A DNA stretch of 64,000 nt from UBA1535 sp964371035 (GTDB taxonomy: Bacteria; Bacillota; Clostridia; Tissierellales; Sedimentibacteraceae): positions 31,528 through 95,527 of the forward strand of contig CAYJLG010000005.1 in NCBI GenBank assembly GCA_964371035.1, in the 5' to 3' direction. Positions 47,389-56,693 of the stretch are shown here, one piece after another. A model generated the notes under the pieces. The model saw nothing but the letters and a program-made list of their open reading frames with translations, was not told the DNA's origin and searched no databases. How positions within the stretch are numbered: the stretch's first letter is position 1; each line of letters starts with the position of its first letter. The position numbers were made by a program, and so were the translations under genes.

Positions 47389-47410
47389 CAAAAACGTTTT
47401 CTCAAGTCAA
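47382..47410 (-). promoter_or_regulatory. Promoter of the upstream DUF3798 gene
   Basis: On the minus strand TTGACT (47405-47410), 17 bp, TATACT (47382-47387), with TGC before the -10. The spacer carries the symmetrical AAAACGTTTT (47391-47400), which loosely resembles a catabolite-control (cre) core. Confidence 0.85.
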
Positions 47411-47520
47411 GTCGTTTTTCTTATCATCAATTCATTTTCATTCTATATATTATTACTTTTTTTAAAAAACATTGTAAGAAGTGATCAAGACCACACAAAA
47501 AAGCAATTAAAAGTATCTTC

Positions 47521-47547
47521 AAAAAAAGGAACGGTCAAGACTGTTCC
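47521..47547 (-). terminator. Terminator after the racemase-family gene
   Basis: On the minus strand GGAACAGTC, TT, GACCGTTCC then seven Ts. The hairpin starts right next to the stop codon at 47548. Confidence 0.9.
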
Positions 47548-48630
47548 CTACATTATAATTTTAACATCTTTTGAAGTGCATGCATTTACCATTGCTTGAT
47601 ATAAAAGATTAAAACTCACTACGTCTCCTAACTTATATTTAGTATCACAATCTTCTATATCTAATATAGTGTGATCGCTACTACCGCCTACGACTTTTAT
47701 TTTACTATCTTTAGGTATGAGTTTGCTCACATCTCCAACATCAAAGTTTCCAAGCGCTACTATAGCTCTTTTTCTTATACCTCTGTCTTCATAGCATCCT
47801 ACGTTTCCGAATGCATCTATAGACAATTCTCCTATAGGATAGGTAGGTTTTTTATTAATTTCAATAATTTCAGCTTGCAATACAAAACTATCTTTACTTA
47901 ATCCTTCTATATGTGTGTCCCAGTACAAAGGTAAATCTTGAGTATTAATTATACTTTCACCTAATCTCAAATGATTTATTTCTTTTGGCAACTTGCCCTC
48001 CAGGACTAATGGTAAAGTGGTAGTAGCTCCGCCCGAAACAATCTCTAATCTCCTGCCAATTAAACTTTCGATAATTTTTGCATCTTCTGCCAACTCTGAC
48101 AAGTTAGTCTGTGTCGGCTTGATAGAGCCATAACAACTCAAATTTGTGCCTATACCTGCTAACTCCACGAATTTTAGTTCGTTTTCAGCAAAAAGTGCTA
48201 GTTTTACAAGTTCATCTCTAGTAAAAACACCTTCTCTTAAATCACCCAAATCTCGCATCAAAATCACCTTATGCTTTTTCATAGTCTTTGCACATTCTTT
48301 GTCTATTTTTTTTAGTGTCTTTTTCTCAGAATTAAGACTATAGTCGCAATATTTTACGACATCTTTCACTTCGCTTAACATAGGTATCCTGATAAGCATA
48401 AGAGGCACATGAGGAAATTTTTTACTGATTTTTTTCAAATGTCTAACTCTTGAACTTCCAACATGAGCACATCCGCCATCATACATTTTTTTTGATAGAG
48501 ACGATTTTCCATCAAAACCTTTAATTACTGCAGTAGTAGTAACTCCATAGCCGCTACACAAATCATTTATAATCCTGCTATTTTTATATATTATATTTGA
48601 ATTCACAATTAATTTAGGGTATTTCGACAT
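47548..48630 (-). CDS. Alanine/ornithine racemase-family PLP enzyme
   Basis: 360 residues from ATG 48630 (TTGAGGTGG site; the track-length frame starts inside it). Fold type III: PLP-lysine in VIKGFDG (about residue 36), then HVGSSRVRHLKK, LMRDLGDLREG, GIGTNLSCYG, VSGGATTTL and RLGESI, the order seen in ornithine racemase (Orr) and YhfX-type proteins. Orr supplies D-ornithine for the clostridial ornithine pathway. No oraS/oraE is in the window. The actual substrate, ornithine or another amino acid, cannot be told from sequence alone. Own promoter and terminator. Confidence 0.82.
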   Translation of the reverse strand: MSKYPKLIVNSNIIYKNSRIINDLCSGYGVTTTAVIKGFDGKSSLSKKMYDGGCAHVGSSRVRHLKKISKKFPHVPLMLIRIPMLSEVKDVVKYCDYSLNSEKKTLKKIDKECAKTMKKHKVILMRDLGDLREGVFTRDELVKLALFAENELKFVELAGIGTNLSCYGSIKPTQTNLSELAEDAKIIESLIGRRLEIVSGGATTTLPLVLEGKLPKEINHLRLGESIINTQDLPLYWDTHIEGLSKDSFVLQAEIIEINKKPTYPIGELSIDAFGNVGCYEDRGIRKRAIVALGNFDVGDVSKLIPKDSKIKVVGGSSDHTILDIEDCDTKYKLGDVVSFNLLYQAMVNACTSKDVKIIM

Positions 48631-48672
48631 ATTCCACCTCAAAAATTGATTTTTTTATAAATGTTTTGTACT

Positions 48673-48702
48673 ATTGTAACATACATTGAATATTATTTTC
48701 AA
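48673..48702 (-). promoter_or_regulatory. Promoter of the racemase-family gene
   Basis: On the minus strand TTGAAA (48697-48702), 18 bp, TACAAT (48673-48678). Leader about 35 nt. Confidence 0.6.
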
Positions 48703-48814
48703 TATAATTATAAAAATTTACTATTTGCAGACCACGTAAATACCAAGGAAAAAATAATGAAATGTGAAAGCCTTATGGAGATTGGATTAAGTTGTGTAAA
48801 GTTTTATGAGTGCT

Positions 48815-48931
48815 TTAGTCATCTTATGACGTAGCCCTAAAAATATACTGCGTTATGACTTTGCGAATAAAACTAAGCGTACAACTTCCCAATTGGAGTA
48901 CTCGGCGACATATTTCATTTTTTTCCTTTTG
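48815..48931. repeat. Dispersed structured repeat, short copy
   Basis: Matches 8293-8350 and 8463-8518 with few differences, but the middle 112 bp of the long copy are absent and the join is at about 48875. It occupies the gap between the racemase promoter and the leu T-box promoter; the other bases of the gap show nothing. Confidence 0.65.
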
Positions 48932-48975
48932 ATGTTTCGTTCATAGAGATTCAATACAATTATATAAATTTACTA

Positions 48976-49004
48976 TTGACATGATAAATTTTCTGTGTTA
49001 CCCT
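48976..49004 (+). promoter_or_regulatory. Candidate promoter of the leu operon
   Basis: TTGACA (48976-48981), 17 bp, TACCCT (48999-49004). The -35 is perfect, the -10 weak. It lies about 25 bp before the T-box leader. Confidence 0.55.
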
Positions 49005-49029
49005 TTTATTTAATTACATATTGTTTAAA

Positions 49030-49305
49030 AGATAGTGAAAAGGAACAGTAGATTTTTGGATGATTCAAGAGAGCCGTTGTGTGGTGCGAAACGGTATTCA
49101 GAAAAAAGTTGAACTCGCCTTAGAATCACACACCGAAACTCAAGTAGGCTGTGTCGGGAGTTGACCGTTATATCGACGGGATATTATTGTATCCTTAATT
49201 CAAGAGCACTTCTATTTTTTTGGAAGTGAATCAGAGTGGTACCGCGGAAGTATTATACACCTTTCGTCTCTGTTGTTTTACAACAAAGATGATGGGTGTT
49301 TTTTT
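49030..49305 (+). ncRNA. T-box leader, leucine (CUC) specifier
   Basis: Leader of about 275 nt upstream of leuA. GAACTC, with CTC at 49114-49116, lies in the specifier position of stem I. The conserved T-box AGAGTGGTACCGCGG is at 49233-49247, and the terminator pairs ACACC (49257-49261) with GGGTGT (49294-49299) before a T run. Uncharged tRNA-Leu would pair at both sites and prevent termination. A few spacer bases at the start are uncertain. Confidence 0.92.
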
Positions 49306-49379
49306 ATGTTCTAAACTCACCTTCAAAAACGATTTGCAAGAGTAACGCCATAATCATTAATTAGAAAGGAACTATCAAA

Positions 49380-51053
49380 ATGAAAAATTTTACTAAGTAT
49401 CGCCCATTTCCAAGATTAGAAATGAAAAACAGAAAATGGCCAAACAATACTATAACTAAAGCGCCTATTTGGTGTAGTGTAGATCTTAGAGATGGCAATC
49501 AATCTTTAGAAATACCCATGAATCTTGAACAAAAAATTAATTTTTTCAAGTTCCTCGTAAAGATTGGTTTTAAAGAAATAGAAATCGGCTTTCCCGCAGC
49601 CTCAGATACAGAATTTGAATTTGCTCGACATATTATAGAAAATAATCTAATTCCTGAAGGTGTTACGGTACAAGTACTTACACAATCACGCAATCATATA
49701 ATCAAAAAAACTTTTGAAGCTGTTAAAGGTGCAAAAAATGTCATCGTACATCTATACAATTCTACATCTACTTTACAAAGAGACGTAGTCTTTGGAAATT
49801 CTAAAGCACAAACTACAGAATTAGCAATCTTTGGTGCTGAGATGATAATTAGTGAAGCTAAAAATTCACCTGAAACAAATTTTATTTTCCAATATTCGCC
49901 TGAAAGTTTTACAGGTACAGAAATTGATTACGCAGCAGAAATTTGTAATGCGGTAATTGAAACTTGGAAACCAGCGACAAAAAACAAAATAATTATCAAC
50001 CTTCCTGCTACAGTAGAAATGTCTACTCCAAACATTTATGCAGATCAAATCGAATATATGTGTGAAAATCTAATACATAGAGATAGTATAACTATCAGCC
50101 TTCATACGCATAATGACAGAGGTACAGGAGTTGCTGCTACAGAATTGGCATTGATGGCAGGAGCTGACAGAGTCGAAGGCACTCTTTTTGGCAATGGCGA
50201 ACGTACAGGCAATGCTGACATTATCACACTTGCAATGAATCTATTTACTCAAGGCATAGATCCTGAATTAGATTTGACAAATATTAATGAGATAATCGCA
50301 ATCAGTGAAAAATCTACTAATTTACCTGTGCATCCAAGACATCCTTATGCCGGCACGCTAGTATTTACAGCATTTTCAGGTTCACACCAAGACGCTATAA
50401 AAAAAGGTATGGATAAAATCAAAGACCACCCTGAAGAGTGGGCAGTCCCATACTTACCATTAGATCCTGTTGATGTAGGCAGAAATTACGACCCTATAAT
50501 TAGAATAAACAGTCAATCTGGCAAAGGTGGAGTTTCTTTTATATTAGAACAAGCATATGGTTTATTTTTACCAAAGATGTTTCAACAAGATTTTGGTATG
50601 ACTGTCACAAAAGTTTCTGATGAGAAAAACTCTGATTTAACTCCTTCAGAAATATATGAACTATTTAACTCTACTTATGTAGATATCAGAACACCATTAA
50701 AATTGGTATCATATAAAGAAGAATTCATCTCAGAAAATTGTGTCAAGATACATGCTGAAATCGAATACAATAATCAAACTATGCAAACTACAGGAGAAGG
50801 AAACGGGATTATCGCCGCACTTTGTGATTCTTTGGCTATTGTTATACCTAACTTTAAATTCGAGATACAAGACTATAGAGAACACTCTATGTCTGTAGGT
50901 ACTAATGCGCGAGCTATTTCATATATACAAGCAAAAAACGGCGGAGAAACTGCATTTTTCGGTGCAGGCACATCAAGCAACATCACTAAATCATCATTAA
51001 GAGCAGTAATTAGTGCAGTTAACAAGATGATCATTTTTAAAGAAAATAATTAA
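49380..51053 (+). CDS. leuA: 2-Isopropylmalate synthase LeuA
   Basis: 557 residues, LeuA type 2 length. Catalytic barrel with VDLRDGNQSLEIPM, metal-binding SLHTHNDRG and EGTLFGNGERTGN, and a C-terminal regulatory (LeuA dimer) domain from about 430 with the GEGNGIIAALCDSL and HSMSVGTNARAISYI motifs, where leucine inhibits. First step of leucine synthesis from 2-ketoisovalerate. AGAAAGGAAC precedes ATG 49380; controlled by the T-box. Confidence 0.96.
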   Translation: MKNFTKYRPFPRLEMKNRKWPNNTITKAPIWCSVDLRDGNQSLEIPMNLEQKINFFKFLVKIGFKEIEIGFPAASDTEFEFARHIIENNLIPEGVTVQVLTQSRNHIIKKTFEAVKGAKNVIVHLYNSTSTLQRDVVFGNSKAQTTELAIFGAEMIISEAKNSPETNFIFQYSPESFTGTEIDYAAEICNAVIETWKPATKNKIIINLPATVEMSTPNIYADQIEYMCENLIHRDSITISLHTHNDRGTGVAATELALMAGADRVEGTLFGNGERTGNADIITLAMNLFTQGIDPELDLTNINEIIAISEKSTNLPVHPRHPYAGTLVFTAFSGSHQDAIKKGMDKIKDHPEEWAVPYLPLDPVDVGRNYDPIIRINSQSGKGGVSFILEQAYGLFLPKMFQQDFGMTVTKVSDEKNSDLTPSEIYELFNSTYVDIRTPLKLVSYKEEFISENCVKIHAEIEYNNQTMQTTGEGNGIIAALCDSLAIVIPNFKFEIQDYREHSMSVGTNARAISYIQAKNGGETAFFGAGTSSNITKSSLRAVISAVNKMIIFKENN

Positions 51054-51074
51054 CAAACAAAGGAGACTATTAAA

Positions 51075-52343
51075 ATGGGAATGACTATGACCCAAAAAAT
51101 TCTTGCGGCACACGCAGGAAAAGAAAGCGTAAAAGCAGGTGAATTGATAGAAGCTAATCTAGATATCGTACTTGGAAACGATATAACTGCAGCAGTTGCA
51201 ATACCTGAGTTTAAAAAAACAGGTGCTGATCAAGTCTTTGACAAAGAAAAAGTTGTAATAGTACTAGATCACTTTACACCGAACAAAGATATAAAAGCAG
51301 CAGAGCAATGCAAGTGTTCAAGAGAATTTGCATTTGAAAAAGAAATCAAGCATTTTTATGATGTAGGCGAAATGGGCATCGAGCACGCACTATTACCAGA
51401 AAAAGGACTGACAGTGCCAGGAGATTGTATAATAGGAGCTGATTCACATACTTGTACTTATGGCGCAGTAGGAGCTTTTTCGACAGGCATAGGATCTACA
51501 GACATGGCAGTAGGTATGGCTACAGGCAAAGCTTGGTTTAAAGTGCCATCAGCAATTAAATTCAATCTAATAGGCAAAATGAAACCACACGTTAGTGGAA
51601 AAGATGTAATACTTTATATAATAGGAAAAATAGGTGTCGATGGAGCACTATACAAATCGATGGAATTTGTCGGAGAAGGCATAGCCAATTTGACTATGGA
51701 TGATAGATTTACTATTGCAAACATGGCTATAGAAGCAGGTGCAAAAAACGGTATTTTCCCTGTAGATGAAAAGACTATCGAATATACAAAAGCACATTCT
51801 AAAAAAGAATATGTAGTCTATGAAGCAGACGACGACGCTGAATACGACGCTGAATACACTATAGATTTAAGTACTCTTAGACCTACAGTTTCATTTCCTC
51901 ATTTACCTGACAACACTAAAACTATAGATGAAATATCTAGTATGCCTGAAATTAAAATAGATCAAGTTATAATAGGCTCTTGTACTAATGGAAGAATTTC
52001 AGATATGAAGATCGCAGCAGATATACTAAGAGGAAAAAAAGTTGCGCGTGGAGTAAGAGTCATAGTAATCCCAGGAACTCAAAACATATATCTTGAAAGC
52101 ATAAAAGCTGGATACGTCGAAGATATAGTTAAAGCTGGTGCTATATTTTCAACTCCTACATGCGGTCCATGTTTGGGAGGTCATATGGGGATATTGGCAG
52201 CAGGTGAAAGATGTGTCGCTACAACCAACAGAAACTTTGTTGGAAGAATGGGACATACAGAAAGTGAAGTATACTTAGCTAGCCCTGCAGTTGCTGCTGC
52301 ATCTGCAATTACAGGCAAAATTTCTAACCCAGAGAATATATAG
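51075..52343 (+). CDS. leuC: 3-Isopropylmalate dehydratase large subunit LeuC
   Basis: 422 residues, the shorter HACN-type. The [4Fe-4S] cysteines are in IGADSHTCTYGA, GSCTNGRISD and TPTCGPCLGG. Isomerises 2- to 3-isopropylmalate with LeuD. AGGAG lies just before ATG 51075, 21 bp after leuA. Confidence 0.96.
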   Translation: MGMTMTQKILAAHAGKESVKAGELIEANLDIVLGNDITAAVAIPEFKKTGADQVFDKEKVVIVLDHFTPNKDIKAAEQCKCSREFAFEKEIKHFYDVGEMGIEHALLPEKGLTVPGDCIIGADSHTCTYGAVGAFSTGIGSTDMAVGMATGKAWFKVPSAIKFNLIGKMKPHVSGKDVILYIIGKIGVDGALYKSMEFVGEGIANLTMDDRFTIANMAIEAGAKNGIFPVDEKTIEYTKAHSKKEYVVYEADDDAEYDAEYTIDLSTLRPTVSFPHLPDNTKTIDEISSMPEIKIDQVIIGSCTNGRISDMKIAADILRGKKVARGVRVIVIPGTQNIYLESIKAGYVEDIVKAGAIFSTPTCGPCLGGHMGILAAGERCVATTNRNFVGRMGHTESEVYLASPAVAAASAITGKISNPENI

Positions 52344-52352
52344 GAGGCTCAA

Positions 52353-52856
52353 ATGCAAGCAAAAGGAAAAGTATTTAAATTTGGTGACAATGTAGATACA
52401 GATGTAATAATCCCTGCAAGATATCTAAATGTATCATCAGGCGAAGAACTTGCAAAATACTGTATGATAGACATAGATAAAGATTTTGTCAAAAATGTCA
52501 GTAAAGGTGACATCATCGTCGCTGATAAAAATTTCGGATGCGGCTCTTCGAGAGAACACGCTCCACTTGCAATAAAATGTGCAGGCATAAGTTGTGTAAT
52601 CGCATCTACATTTGCAAGAATTTTTTATAGAAACGCTATTAATATCGGTATGCCGATTTTAGAATGTGATGAAGCTGCCAAAGATATAGACGCAGGAAAT
52701 GAAGTAAGCGTAGATTTTAACACAGGCATAATAACAAACATAACTAAAGGAAAAACTTACACAGCACAGCCATTTCCTGAATTCATACAAAAAATAATGT
52801 CACAAGATGGATTAGTAAGCTATACGCACAAAAAAATTGGAGGCAACAATGAGTAA
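52353..52856 (+). CDS. leuD: 3-Isopropylmalate dehydratase small subunit LeuD
   Basis: 167 residues. GDNVDTDVIIPARYL and NFGCGSSREHAPLAIK are the swivelling-domain signatures. Follows leuC by 9 bp and overlaps leuB by 8 bp. Partner of LeuC. Confidence 0.96.
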   Translation: MQAKGKVFKFGDNVDTDVIIPARYLNVSSGEELAKYCMIDIDKDFVKNVSKGDIIVADKNFGCGSSREHAPLAIKCAGISCVIASTFARIFYRNAINIGMPILECDEAAKDIDAGNEVSVDFNTGIITNITKGKTYTAQPFPEFIQKIMSQDGLVSYTHKKIGGNNE

Positions 52857-53922
52857 TTTTAACATAGCCGTCATACCGGGCGACGGCATAGGCCCTGAAA
52901 TTATAAAAGAAGCCACAAAAGTTTTAAAAAAAATAGGCGAAAAATATAATCATAATTTTAACCTAACTGAAGTATTAGCAGGTGGAGCGGCAATCGATGC
53001 TACAGGCGAATGTTTGCCAGAAGAGACCTTAACAATTTGTCTTTCAAGCGACAGTGTGCTATTAGGAGCATTAGGTGGTCCTAAATGGGATAATGTTCCG
53101 ATAGCACAAAGACCTGAAAAAGCTCTTTTGAAATTGCGATCTGCATTAGAGCTATACTGCAACTTACGCCCTGCAATCATGCATGCATCACTATCTTCAG
53201 CTTGTCCTCTCAAACAAGAACTAACTGAAGGTGGATTTGATATTATGATAGTTAGAGAACTTACAGGTGGCATATATTTTGGAGATAGAGGCTATCGTCA
53301 AGGCAAATATGGAGAAGAAGCTTATGATACCGAGGCATACAGTCCACTTGAAATCGAAAGAATAGCAAAAAGAGCTTTTGAAGTAGCCTCTAAAAGAGGA
53401 AAAAAATTAATAAGCGTAGACAAATCAAACGTATTAGAAAGTTCGAGATTATGGAGAAAAACTGTAGATGAAATCTCTAAAAATTACAGTGATATCGAGC
53501 TTGAACACATGTACGTAGACAATGCAGCTATGCAGTTAGTAAGAGCTCCAAAACAATTCGATGTAATGCTTACCACAAATATGTTTGGCGATATATTATC
53601 AGACGAAGCAAGTATGATTACAGGCTCTATAGGCATGTTGCCATCTGCAAGCTTAGGTGATACGAAACGCGGAATGTACGAGCCTATACATGGCTCAGCC
53701 CCTGATATTGCAGGTCAAAACATCGCAAACCCTATAGCTACTATATTGTCAGTTGCAATGATGCTAAGATACTCATTTGATTTACAAACAGAAGCATTAG
53801 CCATAGAATCTGCTGTTACTAAAGTTTTAAACAAAAATTACCGCACAAAAGACATATTTAGCAAAAATACAACTTTAGTATCCACACAAGAAATGGGCGA
53901 CTTAATCATCGAATATATATAA
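52849..53922 (+). CDS. leuB: 3-Isopropylmalate dehydrogenase LeuB
   Basis: 358 residues from ATG 52849, which has GGAGG upstream and overlaps the leuD stop; an in-frame TTG at 52837 lies inside that site. VIPGDGIGPEI, the substrate-binding arginines (LLKLRSALELYCNLRP), KSNVLESSRLWR and the NAD motif GDILSDEASMITGSIG are present. Makes 2-ketoisocaproate. Last leu gene before the terminator. Confidence 0.96.
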   Translation: MSNFNIAVIPGDGIGPEIIKEATKVLKKIGEKYNHNFNLTEVLAGGAAIDATGECLPEETLTICLSSDSVLLGALGGPKWDNVPIAQRPEKALLKLRSALELYCNLRPAIMHASLSSACPLKQELTEGGFDIMIVRELTGGIYFGDRGYRQGKYGEEAYDTEAYSPLEIERIAKRAFEVASKRGKKLISVDKSNVLESSRLWRKTVDEISKNYSDIELEHMYVDNAAMQLVRAPKQFDVMLTTNMFGDILSDEASMITGSIGMLPSASLGDTKRGMYEPIHGSAPDIAGQNIANPIATILSVAMMLRYSFDLQTEALAIESAVTKVLNKNYRTKDIFSKNTTLVSTQEMGDLIIEYI

Positions 53923-53955
53923 AAAATCGTTATTATTCTTAGCTGTATCCCAAGG

Positions 53956-53994
53956 AAAAAACCTTTTGAAACATAACAGTTCAAAAGGTTTTTT
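53956..53994. terminator. Bidirectional terminator between leuB and the EF-G paralogue
   Basis: AAACCTTTTGAA and TTCAAAAGGTTT pair perfectly with a 9-nt loop and both flanks are A- or T-rich. It ends leuB (plus) and the convergent EF-G paralogue (minus). Confidence 0.9.
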
Positions 53995-54012
53995 ATCATT
54001 TATAATATCAAA

Positions 54013-56082
54013 TTATTCAGCTGAATTTGAAGATTTATACTCATTGACAACTTTTTCAGCCATATTTGCTGGCATTTCGTCATAACGCAAGAATTCCATC
54101 TCAAAATTACCTCTTGCTTGAGTCATACTTCTTAAATCAATAGCATAAGTGTACATTTCTGCTTGTGGAGCTTCTGCATGAACTACTTGAGTACCGTAAT
54201 TAGTAGGTTCCATACCTAAAATTCTACCTCTACGCTTATTCATATCACCCATTACATCACCCATGTATTCATCAGGTATTTCTATTTCAACTTTTACTAC
54301 AGGCTCTAGCAATATTGGTTTAGCCTCAGTCATACCTTTCTTAAACGCTAAAGATGCAGCTATTTTAAACGCCATCTCGTTTGAATCTACATCGTGATAA
54401 GATCCATCATAAAGTATAGCCTTTACATTCACAACCTTGCAACCAGCTAAAACACCTTTTTCCATTGATTCTCTCAAACCTTTTTCAACAGCAGGTATAT
54501 AGTTACGAGGTACAGAACCACCAAAGATTTCTTCAGCAAATTCAAATTCCTCAGTAGAAGGCTCAAATCTTATATGCACATCACCATACTGTCCAGCTCC
54601 ACCAGATTGTTTCTTATGTTTACCTTGAACATCTGATTTACCCTTGATAGTTTCTCTATATGCAACCTTAGGATTAGTTAAATCTATTTCAACTTTAAAC
54701 AAGTTTCTAAGCTTAGACTTAATTACTTCTAAGTGCATGTTACCTTGACCACCTAGAACTAATTCTTTAGTCTCTACGTTTCTTTCAAAAGAGAAAGTCA
54801 AATCTTCTTCTGACAATCTGTTTAAGCCTGTACCAACTTTTTCTTCCATATCTTTAGATTTAACAGAAACAGCCATAAATAATGACGGTTTTGGCAACTT
54901 CATATCTGGGAAAGTTATAGGATCACTCTTAGTCGATATAGTATCACCAGTCTTAAAATGTTGAAGCTTAGATGCCGCTCCTATATCACCTGCAGTTATT
55001 TCGGTCGCATCAATTTGTTCTTTTCCTCTTAGATAGAAAATATTTCCAAGTCTTTCAGTCTGTCTAGTCGCTGCATTATATATTTCCATATCTTTTTTAA
55101 GAGAACCAGACAACACCTTAAATACGTTTATTTTGCCAACAAACGGGTCAACTATAGTCTTAAACACTCTAGCCGAAGGTGTTTGGTCGATAGAAACTTT
55201 TCTAATTACTTCCTTATCATCATCAAAACCTTTAACTTCGCCTAAATCTTCTGCACTCGGTAGATACTCGATTATCATTCTTATTAACTCTCTTATACCT
55301 ATAGTTTTTTGAGCAGAAGCAACAACTATAGGCACTATATCTCCGCCCATTACTGCTTTTCTAAGTCCGTCATGTATTTCTTCATCTGTAAAACTTTCGC
55401 CTGCAAAAAACTTCTCAAGCATAGCTTCATCAGTTTCTGCTACAGATTCCATTAGCATTTCTTTCAATTCTGCCGCTTTTTCCACAGCATACTTAGGCAC
55501 TTCACCTTTAACACACTCTTTTCCGTTGAATATATATCCATCTCCAGATATTACATCTACATATCCACAAAAGCTTGTTTGCTCTCCTATAGGAATAGCA
55601 AAAGGAACTACTTTTTTACCAAATTTTTCTCTTAATTCTTCAAGTAATTTATCATAACTTACGTCATCCTTATCTAGTTTGTCTAAAAGAATAACTCTTG
55701 GAATCTTTCTGTCTTCACAATATTTCCAAGATTTTTCTGTACCTACTTGAACTCCTGCTGTCCCGTCAACTATTACTACAGCTCCACTACAAACTTCAAG
55801 TGCAGTAAAAACGTCACCCACAAAGTCAAAATATCCTGGAGTATCCATGAAATTTATCTTAGTTTCATAGTATTCCACCGGTATTACAGATGTTCCTATT
55901 GAAAATTGTCTGTCTCTTTCTTCCTTGTCAAAATCTGAAGCAGTATTGCCATCTTCTACCTTTCCCATTCTGTTAGTGGCTTTTGTCATGTATAACAAAG
56001 ACTCTGTTAAAGTCGTCTTTCCACAACCTCCGTGACCGAGTAACGCTACGTTTCTGATTTTGTCTGTGCTGTAAATTTTCAT
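54013..56082 (-). CDS. Elongation factor G paralogue (EF-G2-like)
   Basis: 689 residues with all EF-G domains. G1 GHGGCGKTTLTE, G3 DTPGYFDF. The G4 motif reads LLDKLDKD, where translational EF-G has NKxD; the Asn is Asp here. Switch I (DKEERDRQFSIG) lacks the ERGIT core, as in EF-G2-type paralogues. Domain IV (SGGAGQYGDV, about 480) and domain V are present. Role in translocation, ribosome recycling or stress unknown. No neighbouring ribosomal genes. AGGAGGAAC before ATG. Confidence 0.9.
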   Translation of the reverse strand: MKIYSTDKIRNVALLGHGGCGKTTLTESLLYMTKATNRMGKVEDGNTASDFDKEERDRQFSIGTSVIPVEYYETKINFMDTPGYFDFVGDVFTALEVCSGAVVIVDGTAGVQVGTEKSWKYCEDRKIPRVILLDKLDKDDVSYDKLLEELREKFGKKVVPFAIPIGEQTSFCGYVDVISGDGYIFNGKECVKGEVPKYAVEKAAELKEMLMESVAETDEAMLEKFFAGESFTDEEIHDGLRKAVMGGDIVPIVVASAQKTIGIRELIRMIIEYLPSAEDLGEVKGFDDDKEVIRKVSIDQTPSARVFKTIVDPFVGKINVFKVLSGSLKKDMEIYNAATRQTERLGNIFYLRGKEQIDATEITAGDIGAASKLQHFKTGDTISTKSDPITFPDMKLPKPSLFMAVSVKSKDMEEKVGTGLNRLSEEDLTFSFERNVETKELVLGGQGNMHLEVIKSKLRNLFKVEIDLTNPKVAYRETIKGKSDVQGKHKKQSGGAGQYGDVHIRFEPSTEEFEFAEEIFGGSVPRNYIPAVEKGLRESMEKGVLAGCKVVNVKAILYDGSYHDVDSNEMAFKIAASLAFKKGMTEAKPILLEPVVKVEIEIPDEYMGDVMGDMNKRRGRILGMEPTNYGTQVVHAEAPQAEMYTYAIDLRSMTQARGNFEMEFLRYDEMPANMAEKVVNEYKSSNSAE

Positions 56083-56116
56083 AAAAAAGTTCCTCCTATT
56101 TTGATTTTAGCAATTT

Positions 56117-56145
56117 ATAATAAAAGCCATCCCTAAAAACTTCAA
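56117..56145 (-). promoter_or_regulatory. Promoter of the EF-G paralogue, overlapped by an inverted repeat
   Basis: On the minus strand TTGAAG (56140-56145), 17 bp, TATTAT (56117-56122). A 9-bp inverted repeat, CTAAAAACT/AGTTTTTAG (56133-56161), straddles the -35 and might be an operator or the end hairpin of the bactofilin transcript. Confidence 0.5.
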
Positions 56146-56263
56146 ACATATTAGTTTTTAGAAGCTGTCTAAAATTATCAAAAATATTTGACAACGTTAT
56201 CACAATTTTTCAATATAAACACATATCACTAATCAGATTATAGCAATATATGTTTAAATAGAG

Positions 56264-56668
56264 TTATTTTTTTTGAGTTGCTTTCGAGTCAGCTTTCACT
56301 TCAGAGCTGTCGTTCTTTGCTATTTTGGTACATTTCCCGTTAAATTGAGCCCCTTCATCCATAGTCATCAAATTAACAGTCAAGTCGCCATCAATTACAC
56401 CTGTATCTTTAATATACAACTTATTTTTACAAGTTACATTTCCTTCAATTTTACCTGATATAATCAAGTTGTTGCAATTTATATCGCCTTTGATTGTAGA
56501 ATCTTTACCTACAAACAAACTATCAGAATTTACTTCTCCAACAATTTTGCAATCAACTCTTACACTTCCTGTCGAAGTGAATTTGCCCTCGATAGTAATA
56601 TTTGAAGATACTATCGAATCTATCTTTCCTTCATCTAATCTAGAAGAAGTAGATTTATTTCCTAACAT
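56264..56668 (-). CDS. Bactofilin-like polymer-forming protein
   Basis: 134 residues; the core (about 20-110) is a repeating beta-helix pattern (TSTGSVRVDCKIVGEVNSDS, DINCNNLIISGKIEGNVTC). Bactofilins form non-dynamic filaments that scaffold envelope enzymes. Located 25 bp after the M23 peptidase gene; such pairs (bactofilin with LytM/M23) shape cells or place appendages in other bacteria. GGAGGG precedes ATG 56668. Confidence 0.88.
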   Translation of the reverse strand: MLGNKSTSSRLDEGKIDSIVSSNITIEGKFTSTGSVRVDCKIVGEVNSDSLFVGKDSTIKGDINCNNLIISGKIEGNVTCKNKLYIKDTGVIDGDLTVNLMTMDEGAQFNGKCTKIAKNDSSEVKADSKATQKK

Positions 56669-56693
56669 GTTAACCCTCCAAAATAAACTAATG

